Shown in pieces: positions 1 to 9,262 of a stretch of DNA of 64,000 bases; position 1 is the first letter of the stretch, and every line of letters starts with the position of its first letter. The notes under the pieces were generated by a model. The model was not told the origin of the DNA, did no database searches, and saw only the letters and a program-made list of their open reading frames with translations. This DNA is from Blattabacterium clevelandi (GTDB lineage: Bacteria; Bacteroidota; Bacteroidia; Flavobacteriales; Blattabacteriaceae): the NCBI RefSeq assembly GCF_003268615.1, contig NZ_CP029844.1, positions 124,001 through 188,000 of the forward strand. The letters are read 5' to 3'. The translations under genes and the position numbers were made by a program.

Positions 1-369
1 TTTTCGACTCCAATCAAAAGATAGACCTATTTTATCCATCTGTTTTTGATATTTTTTTATATTTTTTCTAGTAGTTTCGTAAGGATGCTGTCCAGTTTGA
101 ATGGCATATTGTTCTGCAGGTAGTCCAAAGGAATCAAATCCTATTGGATTTAATACGTTGTACCCTTCTGCACGTTTATATCTAGCATAAATATCGGAAG
201 CTATATATCCTAAACAATGTCCTATATGAAGACCAGATCCGGAAGGATATGGAAACATATTTAAAATATAGTATTTTTTTTTAGTTTCGTTTTCTTTTAT
301 ATGAAAAATATTGTTTTTTTTCCAATATATTTGCCAACGTTTTTCTAATTTTCGAAAATTATATTCCAT
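1..369 (-). CDS. leuS: Leucyl-tRNA synthetase, N-terminal part (cut by window start)
   Basis: Class I aminoacyl-tRNA synthetase that charges tRNA-Leu in the cytoplasm. I translated the minus strand from the ATG at 369: the frame stays open for 123 codons to the window edge, so the rest of the gene lies outside. It begins [16 protein letters not shown] and carries the class I HIGH motif at residues 48-51 (SGSGLHIGH), followed by the family-typical [17 protein letters not shown] block near residue 80, which is diagnostic for bacterial LeuRS. The roughly 150-bp upstream gap separates it from the divergent mgtE. The first 123 residues are intact. Whether the editing and C-terminal domains are complete cannot be judged here. 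Confidence 0.95.
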   Translation of the reverse strand, partial: MEYNFRKLEKRWQIYWKKNNIFHIKENETKKKYYILNMFPYPSGSGLHIGHCLGYIASDIYARYKRAEGYNVLNPIGFDSFGLPAEQYAIQTGQHPYETTRKNIKKYQKQMDKIGLSFDWSRK

Positions 370-523
370 GTTTATTTTATTTTAAATTCTATATAAAAAT
401 TCAATAATTTTGTTACGTAATTTTAGTGAGTGGTTTCTGTGAAAAACATTATTTAATTTCAAAATATAATTATCCATAATTATTTGATGATAATAAAAAA
501 AGTTTTTCTAAAAAAGAAAATAA

Positions 524-1882
524 ATGTTTAATAACCATCAAGATTGTTTAAAAAATAATTTTAACAAAAAATTTTTAAATAATCAAACTATTAGTTATTT
601 GGTAACATTCATTCAAGATGATCCGGATAATTCTATAGAAATATTTTATTTATTAAAAATAAGTAAAGCTACTTCCGTTTTTAAATTTTTAGATTTTCCT
701 ATAAAAAAAAAAATTATTGAAGGTCTTCCATCTATTAAAATGATGGAATTGATGAATCAATTATCTGTGGATGATCGTGTATCATTTTTGGAGGATCTTC
801 CAAAAGATTCATTAAAAGATTTGATTAAATATTTAAATCCGGAAGAAAAACGTAGAACTTTAATTTCTTTAGGATATCCTGAAAATAGTGTAGGCCGTCT
901 GATGATACCATATTATCTTGCTGTACAAGAGACTTGGAGTGTTAAGAAAGTATTAGAATATATACGAAAAGAAGGTAAAAATAGTGATATAATAGAAATT
1001 ATCTATATAGTAAATAAAAAAGGGAAATTAGTTGATGACATTAAAATAAGAGAATTTTTATTAGTAGATATAGATACTAAAGTCGAAGAATTAATGGATA
1101 GAAAATATACTGCTGCTTTAAATGTTACCGATACAGAAGAAGAAGCAAATAAAATATTTTCTATGAATAATAGAGTTTCACTTCCAGTAATAGATGATAA
1201 AAAAAATTTTCTTGGAATAGTAACTATAGATGATATATTATGGGTTTTAAATGAAAATTATAGAGAAGATATTCAAAAAATAGGTGGGATGGAAGCTTTG
1301 AATCAATCTTATCTAAATATTCCTTTATCTAAATTAATTAAGAAAAGAGCTGGATGGTTAATCTTATTATTTATAGGTGAAATGTTAACGACAACTGTTA
1401 TGCAGAATTTTTCAAGTGTTATAGAAAAAGCCGTAGTTTTGGCTTTATTTATTCCATTAGTGGTTTCAAGTGGTGGAAATAGTGGATCTCAAGCATCCAG
1501 CTTGATTATTCAAGCAATGGCTTTAGGAGAAGTTAAAATAAAAGATTGGTGGATAGTAATGCGAAGAGAAATAATATGTGGTTTTTTTTTAGGGAGTATC
1601 TTAGGATTAACTGGATTTATCCGTGTTTTAGCCTGGCATAATATAAATTTTTTCAATTATGGACCTCATTTTATATTAGTTGGATTAACAGTTTTTTTAT
1701 CTTTGATTTTCGTTGTTTTATGGGGGACCTTTAGTGGATCTATGTTACCATTTTTAATTAAAAAATTTAGAGGCGATCCAGCTAGCTCTTCTGCTCCTTT
1801 TGTAGCTACATTAGTAGATGTTATTGGATTAATAATATATTTTTCTATGTCTTATATTATTCTTCATGGTACTTTATTATAA
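524..1882 (+). CDS. mgtE: MgtE-type magnesium transporter
   Basis: Inner-membrane Mg2+ channel/transporter. The 452-residue protein matches the usual MgtE length (about 450). Domain order fits: a cytoplasmic helical N domain (about 25-130), two CBS domains (about 135-260, with VLEYIRKEGK and LPVIDDKKNFLGIVTIDDIL), then a C-terminal membrane domain from about 280 with five hydrophobic segments, the GGNSGSQASSLIIQAMALGE stretch, and the late FVATLVDVIGLIIYFSMSY helix typical of the family. In MgtE the N and CBS domains sense intracellular Mg2+ and gate the pore; I infer the same here. It stands alone on the plus strand, and its last 6 nt overlap the end of the convergent rluD. Confidence 0.95.
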   Translation: MFNNHQDCLKNNFNKKFLNNQTISYLVTFIQDDPDNSIEIFYLLKISKATSVFKFLDFPIKKKIIEGLPSIKMMELMNQLSVDDRVSFLEDLPKDSLKDLIKYLNPEEKRRTLISLGYPENSVGRLMIPYYLAVQETWSVKKVLEYIRKEGKNSDIIEIIYIVNKKGKLVDDIKIREFLLVDIDTKVEELMDRKYTAALNVTDTEEEANKIFSMNNRVSLPVIDDKKNFLGIVTIDDILWVLNENYREDIQKIGGMEALNQSYLNIPLSKLIKKRAGWLILLFIGEMLTTTVMQNFSSVIEKAVVLALFIPLVVSSGGNSGSQASSLIIQAMALGEVKIKDWWIVMRREIICGFFLGSILGLTGFIRVLAWHNINFFNYGPHFILVGLTVFLSLIFVVLWGTFSGSMLPFLIKKFRGDPASSSAPFVATLVDVIGLIIYFSMSYIILHGTLL

Positions 1883-2872
1883 TAAAAATGAAAATCTTTC
1901 TCTAAATTTTTGAATAACTTTTTTCCAATCTTCAGGAATTGGACTAGTAAAATGACATTTTCCATTTTTTGGATGAATTAAGGAAAGAGAAATGGCATGT
2001 AATGCTTGTCTTTTTAAAATATTTAAACATATTTTTAAAAATTTAAAATTTTTTTTTGAAAAACTTTTTAAAATTTTATTTCCACCATAAATAAAATCAT
2101 TAAATAATGGATGCCCTAAATATTTAAAATGAGCTCTTATTTGATGTGTTTTTCCGGTTTCTAAATTACAAGAAATATATGTTATATATTTAAATCTTTC
2201 TAAAACTTTGTAATGAGTTATTGAATATTTTCCTCTATCAAAATCTTTTTTCAAAAGAGTCATTCTTTTTCTATTTTTAGGGTCTCTTCCTATAAATCCA
2301 GTTATAGTGCCTTCTTCATTTTTCAAATTTCCCCATACTAAAGCTATATATTTTCTTTTAATAGTTTTAGAAATAAATTGTTGAAATAAAAATTTTTGTG
2401 CATATTCATTTTTAGCTAAAACAAGTAAACCTGAAGTATCTTTATCTATTCTGTGAACTAAACCTAACCTATATAATAATTTATTATTATTTTTTAAATG
2501 ATATTTAATTCCATGAATTAAAGTCCCATTTTCATTTCCAATTCCTGGATGGACTACCATACCTGGTTGTTTGTTAACTACAATAATATCCTCATCTTCA
2601 TGAATAATATCAAGAGGTATTTTTTCTGCAATAATATTTTTATATTCTAAATCTAGAATGGGTGGATAAGAAATTTCTATTTCTATAAAATCAAAAGGTT
2701 TTATTTGGTAATTTTTTTTTATAAAACGTTTATTTACTAAAATTTTTCCTAAATTTGCAGCCTTTTGGATTTGATTTCTACTAATATTTTGGATTGATTT
2801 TATTAAAAATTTATCAATTCGAATAGATTTTTGATTTTTTTTTAATAAAAAACTAAATTTTTTAATGTGCAT
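1877..2872 (-). CDS. rluD: RluA/RluD-family 23S rRNA pseudouridine synthase
   Basis: Converts specific uridines in 23S rRNA to pseudouridine. The 331-residue protein has an N-terminal S4 RNA-binding domain (about 16-75; RIDKFLIKS...SRNQIQKAANLGKILVN), then the catalytic RluA domain. The signature HRIDKDTSGLLVLAKNE near residue 140 contains the catalytic Asp, and GKTHQIRAHFKYLGHPLFND lies near 245. S4 plus catalytic core is the RluD/RluC layout, and RluD is the commonest assignment in Bacteroidota, but the exact target uridines cannot be read from sequence. It starts 25 nt after the stop of the upstream PASTA protein gene on the same strand, so the two are probably co-transcribed. Its 3' end overlaps mgtE by 6 nt. 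Confidence 0.9.
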   Translation of the reverse strand: MHIKKFSFLLKKNQKSIRIDKFLIKSIQNISRNQIQKAANLGKILVNKRFIKKNYQIKPFDFIEIEISYPPILDLEYKNIIAEKIPLDIIHEDEDIIVVNKQPGMVVHPGIGNENGTLIHGIKYHLKNNNKLLYRLGLVHRIDKDTSGLLVLAKNEYAQKFLFQQFISKTIKRKYIALVWGNLKNEEGTITGFIGRDPKNRKRMTLLKKDFDRGKYSITHYKVLERFKYITYISCNLETGKTHQIRAHFKYLGHPLFNDFIYGGNKILKSFSKKNFKFLKICLNILKRQALHAISLSLIHPKNGKCHFTSPIPEDWKKVIQKFRERFSFLL

Positions 2873-2897
2873 TTATTTTTTTCTATTCCTATTTTTT

Positions 2898-3776
2898 TTA
2901 TTCTTGATATGTATCTATTTTTTGTATAACTTTTTCTTGAATTTTATCCTCTTTTTTGTTTATATTTTTCGAAGGCTTAGATTCATATTTTGGGATTAAA
3001 TTATCGAATAATTCTTTTGAATTATTCGATCTTAACCAAAGATATATCGGTATATTTTTATCCTTTATTTTTCCAGGATAAGGTTCTTGACGGTAAACTT
3101 TTGCATTATTTATAGAATCATCATCCAATGATTGGTCATCATAAAAATTAATAATGTTAAATAATTTTTTTTTCAAAGTATAAGTAGCAGAAGATAAAGA
3201 CATTCCAATAACATTTGGAACTATAAAATCATTTTTTTCATATCCTTTTCCAACTATTAAGGTAATTTTATCTTTATTTGGTAAAATATATCCAGATGGA
3301 ATGGATTTTCCTTTATAAAAAACTTTTAGAACAATATCCTTAGATAGATTATTCATATATTTTATATTTTTTACTAGTAGATGATTAGCATGAATCAATT
3401 TCATTGCTATATGTTTATGCTTATTTATTATATTTGGTAATACAGTGGATTGAAAATTTTTTGGATTAGCTTTTATATATATAGATCTCCCTTTTTTAAC
3501 ATAATCTCCAGCTTCTGGAAAAAAGGAAATAACTTGAAAAGGATTAAAATAGGGATCATAAAAAGATGTATCTACATCGTATTTTAGTCCTAATTTATTT
3601 AAAATAGATAAGGATTGATTTAAAGATAAATAATGAAGATCAGGAACTCTTACATAAGAACCATGTTTTGTATAAAAATCAACCCATTTTAATGAAAAAT
3701 TAATTATTTTATATAAAATAAATATAGATATTAACAAATTTAAAATTAAAATTAAACAGTATTTCAAATATCTCAT
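2898..3776 (-). CDS. PASTA-domain membrane-anchored protein
   Basis: A 292-residue protein with a short cytoplasmic N-terminus, one membrane segment (about 7-29, LILNLLISIFILYKIINFSL) and an extracytoplasmic part with repeated PASTA units: about 40-107 (VPDLHYLSLNQSLSILNKLG), 112-180 (VLPNIINKHKHIAMKLI) and 185-250 (VPNVIGMSLSSATYTLK), then a Lys/Ser-rich tail. PASTA domains bind peptidoglycan fragments or beta-lactam-like ligands in other proteins. Bacteroidota commonly carry such a stand-alone PASTA protein next to rluD and ddl, as here. No kinase or transpeptidase domain is attached, so a structural or sensing role in the cell wall is inference only. It is transcribed divergently from ddl with only 30 nt between the start codons. 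Confidence 0.82.
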   Translation of the reverse strand: MRYLKYCLILILNLLISIFILYKIINFSLKWVDFYTKHGSYVRVPDLHYLSLNQSLSILNKLGLKYDVDTSFYDPYFNPFQVISFFPEAGDYVKKGRSIYIKANPKNFQSTVLPNIINKHKHIAMKLIHANHLLVKNIKYMNNLSKDIVLKVFYKGKSIPSGYILPNKDKITLIVGKGYEKNDFIVPNVIGMSLSSATYTLKKKLFNIINFYDDQSLDDDSINNAKVYRQEPYPGKIKDKNIPIYLWLRSNNSKELFDNLIPKYESKPSKNINKKEDKIQEKVIQKIDTYQE

Positions 3777-3806
3777 ACTGAATAAATATAAAATAAATAA
3801 AGAATA

Positions 3807-4796
3807 ATGAAAAAGATTGCTATTATTATGGGAGGGTATACAGAAGAATCTATCATTTCATTAAAAAGTGGAAAAGTAGTTTACGAAAATTTAAATAGAG
3901 AAGAATTTGATCCTTATCAAATTTATATATTCAGAGATAAATGGGTTTTAATAGGGGGGGAAAAAAAAGAATATTCTATTAATAAACAAGATTTTACAAT
4001 TAATCTTACAAGTAATAAAATTTTAAAATTTGATTGTGTATTTAATGCTATTCATGGAACTCCAGGAGAAGATGGAATTTTACCAGCTTATTTTCATTTA
4101 TTGAAAATTCCCTATACAGGATGTAATTTTAATCAGGCAAATGTTACTTTTAATAAAAAGTATTGTTTAACCTTATTAAAGGAATTTGGAATTAATACAG
4201 CAGTTTCCTTTTTTTTGAATCAAAATCAACCTATTTTCGAAAAAAAAATTATAAAAAAAATCGGATTACCATGTTTTGTAAAACCTAATAGATCCGGATC
4301 TAGTTTAGGTATATCAAAAGTGTATAAAAAAGAAGAATTATTGCCTGCTATAAAAAAGTCTTTTAAAGAAGATAACGAAATAATTATTGAATCTTTTCTA
4401 AAAGGAATTGAAATTTCAGTAGGAGTTATTTCGTTTAATCATGAAATTACAGTATTACCAATTACAGAAATAATTAGTAAAAATGATTTTTTCGATTTTG
4501 AATCAAAATATAACGAAAAATCTCAAGAAATTACACCAGCTCGATTACTTCCAAATATTGAAAATAAAATTCAAAAATTAGCAAAAAAGATATGTAAAAT
4601 TTTAAATTTATCTGGAATATCTAGATCGGAATTTATTCTTGTAAATGGGTCCCCATTTTTTTTAGAAATTAATACGGTTCCTGGTCTTTCTAAAAAAAGC
4701 ATTTTTCCAAAACAATTAAGTATTGCTGGGATTTCTCTCTCTAATTTATTTAAACAATTAATAAATTATTCTATTGAAAATTCAAAAAATTTATAA
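3807..4796 (+). CDS. ddl: D-alanine--D-alanine ligase
   Basis: ATP-grasp enzyme that joins two D-Ala for the peptidoglycan stem peptide. The 329-residue length fits Ddl. Visible motifs are the N-terminal IIMGGYTEESIISLKSG, HGTPGEDG near residue 90, KPNRSGSSLGISKV around 160 (ATP-grasp lysine and Ser-rich loop) and the C-terminal metal-binding LVNGSPFFLEINTVPGLSK. Together with murA and glmM in this window it supports a retained peptidoglycan pathway. The coding sequence contains a G7A8 run at 3954-3968 while keeping the frame, which is a mutational hot spot in an AT-rich genome. It is the only plus-strand gene between two minus-strand groups. Confidence 0.96.
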   Translation: MKKIAIIMGGYTEESIISLKSGKVVYENLNREEFDPYQIYIFRDKWVLIGGEKKEYSINKQDFTINLTSNKILKFDCVFNAIHGTPGEDGILPAYFHLLKIPYTGCNFNQANVTFNKKYCLTLLKEFGINTAVSFFLNQNQPIFEKKIIKKIGLPCFVKPNRSGSSLGISKVYKKEELLPAIKKSFKEDNEIIIESFLKGIEISVGVISFNHEITVLPITEIISKNDFFDFESKYNEKSQEITPARLLPNIENKIQKLAKKICKILNLSGISRSEFILVNGSPFFLEINTVPGLSKKSIFPKQLSIAGISLSNLFKQLINYSIENSKNL

Positions 4797-4920
4797 TTTA
4801 CAATTACATTTTTTTTTACAAAAATTCCTTTTTTTTGAAAAAAAATTCAAAAATTTTTTGAGTAAAAAAAGAATAGAATACGAAAAAAATAGACCAATCA
4901 TAATATATTGCCACATTTTG

Positions 4921-6990
4921 TTATTTTTTTAATATTTGATAAATGAAAAAAGAAGAAAAATAAGCTAATGTTGTCATAAAAAAGAATTGTATAATAGGCC
5001 ATTTCCAAGATTTTGTTTCTTTTTTTACTGTATATAAGGTACTCATACATTGCATAGAAAATGCGTAAAAAAAGAGTAAAGAAAATCCTGTTGCTATATT
5101 GTAAACAGGTTTTTTTGTATCATAAAATTGTTCTTTTTTCATTTTTTCTTTTAATAAAAAATTTCCTTTTTCTATCTTATAGACTGATCCCATTGTACTA
5201 ACAAAAACTTCTCTTGCTATAAGAGAAGATATCAAACCAATTCCTATTTCCCAATTATATCCTAATGGTTGAATAAATGGTTCTATTTTTTTTCCTATTA
5301 AACCTAAATAAGAATTAGGAAGTTCTTTTTTTTTTATTATTTTTTCCAAAAAAATAGAATTTTTATTTGATAATTCTTTTGAAGGACCAAAAGATCCTAA
5401 TACCCATATTAATACATTTACTAACAAAATCATTTTTCCTGTATTAAAAATAAAAGATTTTATATTTATCCATAGTGGAATCCATATATTGATGAATATA
5501 GGATATTTATAAGTAGGCATTTCCATAATAAGATAACTTTTATAATCTTTTTTGAGAATAAAATAATGAATAATCATGGAAATACTTAAAGCAGAAAAAA
5601 AACCTACAAGGTACATTGCCATGAGTACTAATCCTCTTAATTGGATAAAATACCATTTTTTATCCGGAATAATTAAAGAAATGATTAATGTGTAAATAGG
5701 TAATCTAGCTGAACATGTCATAAAAGGAGTTACTAAAATAGTGATTAATCGATCTCTAGAATTTTCTATATGTCTAGAAGCCATTATTGCTGGAATAGAA
5801 CAAGAAAAGCTAGAAATAAGAGGAACGACACTTTTTCCATTTAATCCAAATGGACGCATCATCCTATCCATTAAAAATATTACTCTACTCATATAACCAC
5901 TTTCTTCCATAAGAAGAATAAAAAATAATAAAATAAAAATTTGTGGAATAAAAGTAATAATAGTACTAATTCCAGGTAAAATACCTTGTATAAAAAAATG
6001 ATTTAAAGGCCCTGGATAAAATGTTACCAGTTTTTTTTGAAAAATATAAAAAAAAAATTCTATAAATCCTTTAGGATTTTCTGATAAAAAAAAAACACTT
6101 TGAAATATAATGAATAATAAAAAAAAGAAAATTAAATAACCCCATAAAGGATGGACCAATAAATATTTATCTATTTTTTTTTGAAAATTCAAATAATTTT
6201 TTTCTTTATCCGAAATAAACTCAAAAACCGTTTTAGAAAAAATGAAACTTATTTCCTTATATCTATACAGTATTTCTTGAATTTGTAATTTTTTAGAAAT
6301 AATATTATGTTTTTTTTTAATTTGATTTAAAATTTTATCTTTTTTTTGAAAAAAAATTCTATTATTAGCTAAATAATACCAAGCTCTATAAGAATTAACT
6401 GAATAATAACTTTTTACATTTTTAATAGCAATGATATAATCCAATTTTGGATTAAAAAAAAAGGAATTATTTTTTTTTTGATAGTTTATTTTATTTATTT
6501 TATTTTTAACTTTTTCTATTCCTATTCCTTTTCTTGCATTAATTGATACAATTTCTGTTATCAGAAATTTTTTTAATTTTTTTATATTAATAAAAATTCC
6601 CTTATTTTTTGCTTCATCAATCATATTTAATATGAATAGAACAGGGAACCCTAAATCTTGTATTTGTCTAAGTAAAAAAATACTTTTTTTTATATTAGAG
6701 GAATCCGCTACAACAATAATTTTATCTGGATAATCATTTACGTTTTTTTTATCATTTAATAATCTACAAACTATCTCTTCATCTTCAGATGATGGATATA
6801 TGCTATAAATCCCAGGAAGATCCATGATTTGATAATATATTTTTTTGTAAAAAAAATATCCTATTTTTTTATCAATTGTTACACCTAAGTAATTTCCTAC
6901 TTTTTGATTAAGTCCAGTTAATTTGTTAAATAAAGAAGTTTTTCCAACATTTGGATTTCCAATAAGAGCCAATTTAATTGTTTTTTTCAT
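4921..6990 (-). CDS. feoB: Ferrous iron transport protein B
   Basis: Inner-membrane Fe2+ transporter with a cytoplasmic G-protein domain. The 689-residue protein starts with GNPNVGKTSLFNKLTG (G1, residues 10-25), DLPGIYS (G3, about 57) and NMIDE (G4, about 121). The helical linker is followed by a membrane domain from about 280 with the two inverted Gate regions (GYMSRVIFLMDRMMRPFGLNG and the later SLIARE...FFYAFSMQCMSTL). The catalytically informative motifs are intact. Its ATG lies 17 nt inside the end of feoA on the same strand, so translation is probably coupled. Length is close to the usual 680-780, with no sign of decay. Confidence 0.96.
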   Translation of the reverse strand: MKKTIKLALIGNPNVGKTSLFNKLTGLNQKVGNYLGVTIDKKIGYFFYKKIYYQIMDLPGIYSIYPSSEDEEIVCRLLNDKKNVNDYPDKIIVVADSSNIKKSIFLLRQIQDLGFPVLFILNMIDEAKNKGIFINIKKLKKFLITEIVSINARKGIGIEKVKNKINKINYQKKNNSFFFNPKLDYIIAIKNVKSYYSVNSYRAWYYLANNRIFFQKKDKILNQIKKKHNIISKKLQIQEILYRYKEISFIFSKTVFEFISDKEKNYLNFQKKIDKYLLVHPLWGYLIFFFLLFIIFQSVFFLSENPKGFIEFFFYIFQKKLVTFYPGPLNHFFIQGILPGISTIITFIPQIFILLFFILLMEESGYMSRVIFLMDRMMRPFGLNGKSVVPLISSFSCSIPAIMASRHIENSRDRLITILVTPFMTCSARLPIYTLIISLIIPDKKWYFIQLRGLVLMAMYLVGFFSALSISMIIHYFILKKDYKSYLIMEMPTYKYPIFINIWIPLWINIKSFIFNTGKMILLVNVLIWVLGSFGPSKELSNKNSIFLEKIIKKKELPNSYLGLIGKKIEPFIQPLGYNWEIGIGLISSLIAREVFVSTMGSVYKIEKGNFLLKEKMKKEQFYDTKKPVYNIATGFSLLFFYAFSMQCMSTLYTVKKETKSWKWPIIQFFFMTTLAYFSSFFIYQILKK

Positions 6991-7216
6991 TATTTAAAAT
7001 AGGTTCTATTAGAATATTTTCTGCCTCTTTTTTTCGTAATGTTACACAAGATTGATCATAACTAATACAAAGTGGATCATAAAAAATAGAAACGAAAAGT
7101 ATTTCAAATTTAACACCAGGTAAAAGACCTAATTCTAATAATTTTATAGGAAAATCTTCATTTTTATATCCCTTAATAATTCCTTTTTCTCCTTTTTTAA
7201 GATTAGATAAGTTCAA
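6974..7216 (-). CDS. feoA: Ferrous iron transport protein A
   Basis: Small SH3-like cytoplasmic partner that stimulates FeoB. 80 residues, the normal FeoA size, with the family pattern L..L..G..G.I.G (LKKGEKGIIKGYKN), LLELGLLPGVKFEIL and a final LRKKEAENILIEPI. The start is a TTG at 7216; there is no ATG close upstream in frame, and the first residues (MNLSNLKKGEKG) match how FeoA proteins begin. The gene overlaps feoB by 17 nt, forming a feoAB operon. The upstream gap to rseP is AT-rich; I could not recognise a convincing iron-regulator box in it. Confidence 0.9.
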   Translation of the reverse strand: MNLSNLKKGEKGIIKGYKNEDFPIKLLELGLLPGVKFEILFVSIFYDPLCISYDQSCVTLRKKEAENILIEPILNNEKNN

Positions 7217-7335
7217 ATTTATGTGTATTTAAAAAAATTAAATAATTAAATATACTTCTAAGTAGATATGTATTGTAAAAAAAGAAAATAAAGGTTTAAA
7301 TTTATCTAATTTTTGAAATAAATATGTTATAATTT

Positions 7336-8673
7336 ATGACTTCTATTCTCGTTAGATCCATACAGTTATTGTTTAGTGTTTCTATATTGATAGTAATTCA
7401 TGAATTAGGACACTTTTTGTTAGCTAAAGCATTTAAAGTACATGTAGAAAGATTTTTTTTATTTTTTGATCCTTGGTTTTCTATATTCAAAAAAAAAATA
7501 GGAAAGACTATTTATGGAATAGGGTGGATTCCTTTAGGAGGATATGTCAAAATATCTGGAATGATGACAGAAGAAAATAAAAGTTCTTCTACAGAAAAAA
7601 AAAGTATAAAAGAGTGTAAATTTCGTTCAAAATCTTCAGTAAAACAATTATTAATTGTTTTAGGAGGAATTATTTCCAATGTATTGTTATCTATTATTAT
7701 TTTTTCTTTTTTGTTATTTCAATATGGAGATATTTTCCTTCCTACAAAAAATGTAAAATACGGAATTGAAGTAGATTCTTTAGGGGAAAAAATTGGATTA
7801 CAAAACGGAGATAAAATTTTATTTGTAAATGGAAAATTTATACCCTATTTTAATGATATTCCTAAATCTATTATTTTAGGAAATTCCATTACTATAGATC
7901 GTATGGGAAAAATTATTCATTTATCATTAAATGACGATAAAAAAAGATATTTTTTTGATAGAAAAGAATTTAATTTTTTTATTAAACCTCGTATTCCTCC
8001 TATTATAAATTACGTAATGAAAAATTCGGGGGCATATAAATCTGGATTGAAAAATAATGATGAAATTTTAGCAATTAATTCGGAATTTATTTTATTTTCC
8101 GATCAATTAAAAGATATTTTATCTAAATATAAAAACCAAATTATATTAGTTTCTATCAATAGAAATGGAAAACTTTTTCAAAAGGAAATTTTTTTAAATC
8201 AAAAAGGTATATTAGGAATATATTTGAAGAATTTTATAGATATGGATCAAATTTTTTCATTCGAAAAAAAAAATTATTCTATAATTGAAAGTTTACCTTA
8301 TGGTGTAAAAAAATCTTGGGAAGTTTTAAAAAATCAAATATTTTTTTTAAAAAATGTTTTTCATCTAGAGACTAGAGCTTACAAACATATAGGAAGTTTT
8401 TTTTCTATGGCTAAGGAGTTTCCTGATCAATGGAATTGGGAAATATTTTGGACATTAACAGCTACTTTATCTATATGGTTAGCCTTTTTGAATTTATTCC
8501 CTATTCCATCATTAGATGGAGGTTATGTATTATTTATTATCATAGAAATGATAACTAAAAAAAAGATAAACGAGAGAATTTTTGAACGTTTTACGATCAT
8601 TGGATTTCTAACTATTAGTTTAATTATGGTTATGGTCATTATTTGGGATATTTTTAAAGTATTTTTTTCTTGA
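7336..8673 (+). CDS. rseP: RIP metalloprotease, site-2 protease family
   Basis: Intramembrane zinc protease that cleaves membrane-bound anti-sigma factors or leftover signal peptides. The 445-residue protein has the HELGH zinc motif at residues 22-26 in the first membrane helix, two PDZ-like modules in the periplasmic part (about 130-215 and 220-300; GLQNGDKILFVNGK and GLKNNDEILAINSE), and the C-terminal NLFPIPSLDGGYV motif that supplies the third zinc ligand. All catalytic parts are present. It is a single plus-strand gene. Its last 54 nt are also the antisense end of the convergent cyclo-ligase frame. Confidence 0.94.
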   Translation: MTSILVRSIQLLFSVSILIVIHELGHFLLAKAFKVHVERFFLFFDPWFSIFKKKIGKTIYGIGWIPLGGYVKISGMMTEENKSSSTEKKSIKECKFRSKSSVKQLLIVLGGIISNVLLSIIIFSFLLFQYGDIFLPTKNVKYGIEVDSLGEKIGLQNGDKILFVNGKFIPYFNDIPKSIILGNSITIDRMGKIIHLSLNDDKKRYFFDRKEFNFFIKPRIPPIINYVMKNSGAYKSGLKNNDEILAINSEFILFSDQLKDILSKYKNQIILVSINRNGKLFQKEIFLNQKGILGIYLKNFIDMDQIFSFEKKNYSIIESLPYGVKKSWEVLKNQIFFLKNVFHLETRAYKHIGSFFSMAKEFPDQWNWEIFWTLTATLSIWLAFLNLFPIPSLDGGYVLFIIIEMITKKKINERIFERFTIIGFLTISLIMVMVIIWDIFKVFFS

Positions 8674-9239
8674 ATTTTGAAAGAAAAAAGTATGATTCAT
8701 AGTGATTCCTATATCTATTGTAAGATCGTATTTATGTATTGGTTTAATACAATTGATGGGATCAAATAAACTTAATCCTATTTTTAGAATATTTTTTTTA
8801 CATAGTGTAAGAAATCTATCATAAAAACCTTGACCGTAACCAATACGATATCCTTTTAAATCGAAAACTAATAATGGAATAAATATAACTTCAATAAAAT
8901 AAGGTGGAATAATATTTTTATTTATAGGTTCCGGAATTCCATATTTATTTATTTTTATCAATGTTTTTCTATCAAAAAAACAATTATCTATAGATAATTT
9001 ATGAAAATTTGAATAAGGAATTGTTATATATTTTTTTTTTTAAAAAGAAAATTAATAATGAAAAACGTATTTATTTCATTATTTTTCTCTATGGGTAAAA
9101 AAATATGATAATATTTTTTATTCCATATGAATAGTTTTTTGACTTGAAAAAATATTTCATAACTTTTTTTGAGTACTTCATTTTTTGAAAAAGATTTTCT
9201 GTAAAATAGATATTTTTTTCGTAATTTATTTTTATTCAT
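8620..9239 (-). pseudogene. 5-formyltetrahydrofolate cyclo-ligase, split by a 1-nt frameshift in a poly-A run
   Basis: The enzyme converts 5-formyl-THF to 5,10-methenyl-THF with ATP. Two minus-strand frames together give one full protein. The first starts at ATG 9239 (MNKNKLRKKYLFYRKSFS, typical N-terminus) and stops at 9024. The second continues in another frame and carries INKYGIPEP and GYRIGYGQGFYDRFL, the family signature with the nucleotide-binding GxGxGxYDR loop. The break sits at a run of 11 A (T at 9031-9041 on the plus strand). One added A (12 A) joins the frames with residues KKKYITIPYSNFHKLSIDN, which fits the family. Either the gene is dead, or transcription slippage restores some product, or the run was miscounted. 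The C-terminal tail overlaps rseP by 54 nt. Confidence 0.85.
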
Positions 9240-9262
9240 TTTATATAAATAGTAATTATTTA

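Noticed and set aside
4797-4920. A/T palindromic stretch between ddl and feoB as terminator
   Set aside because: The possible pairing is only A and T homopolymers, which arise by chance in this sequence; no stable stem could be defined.
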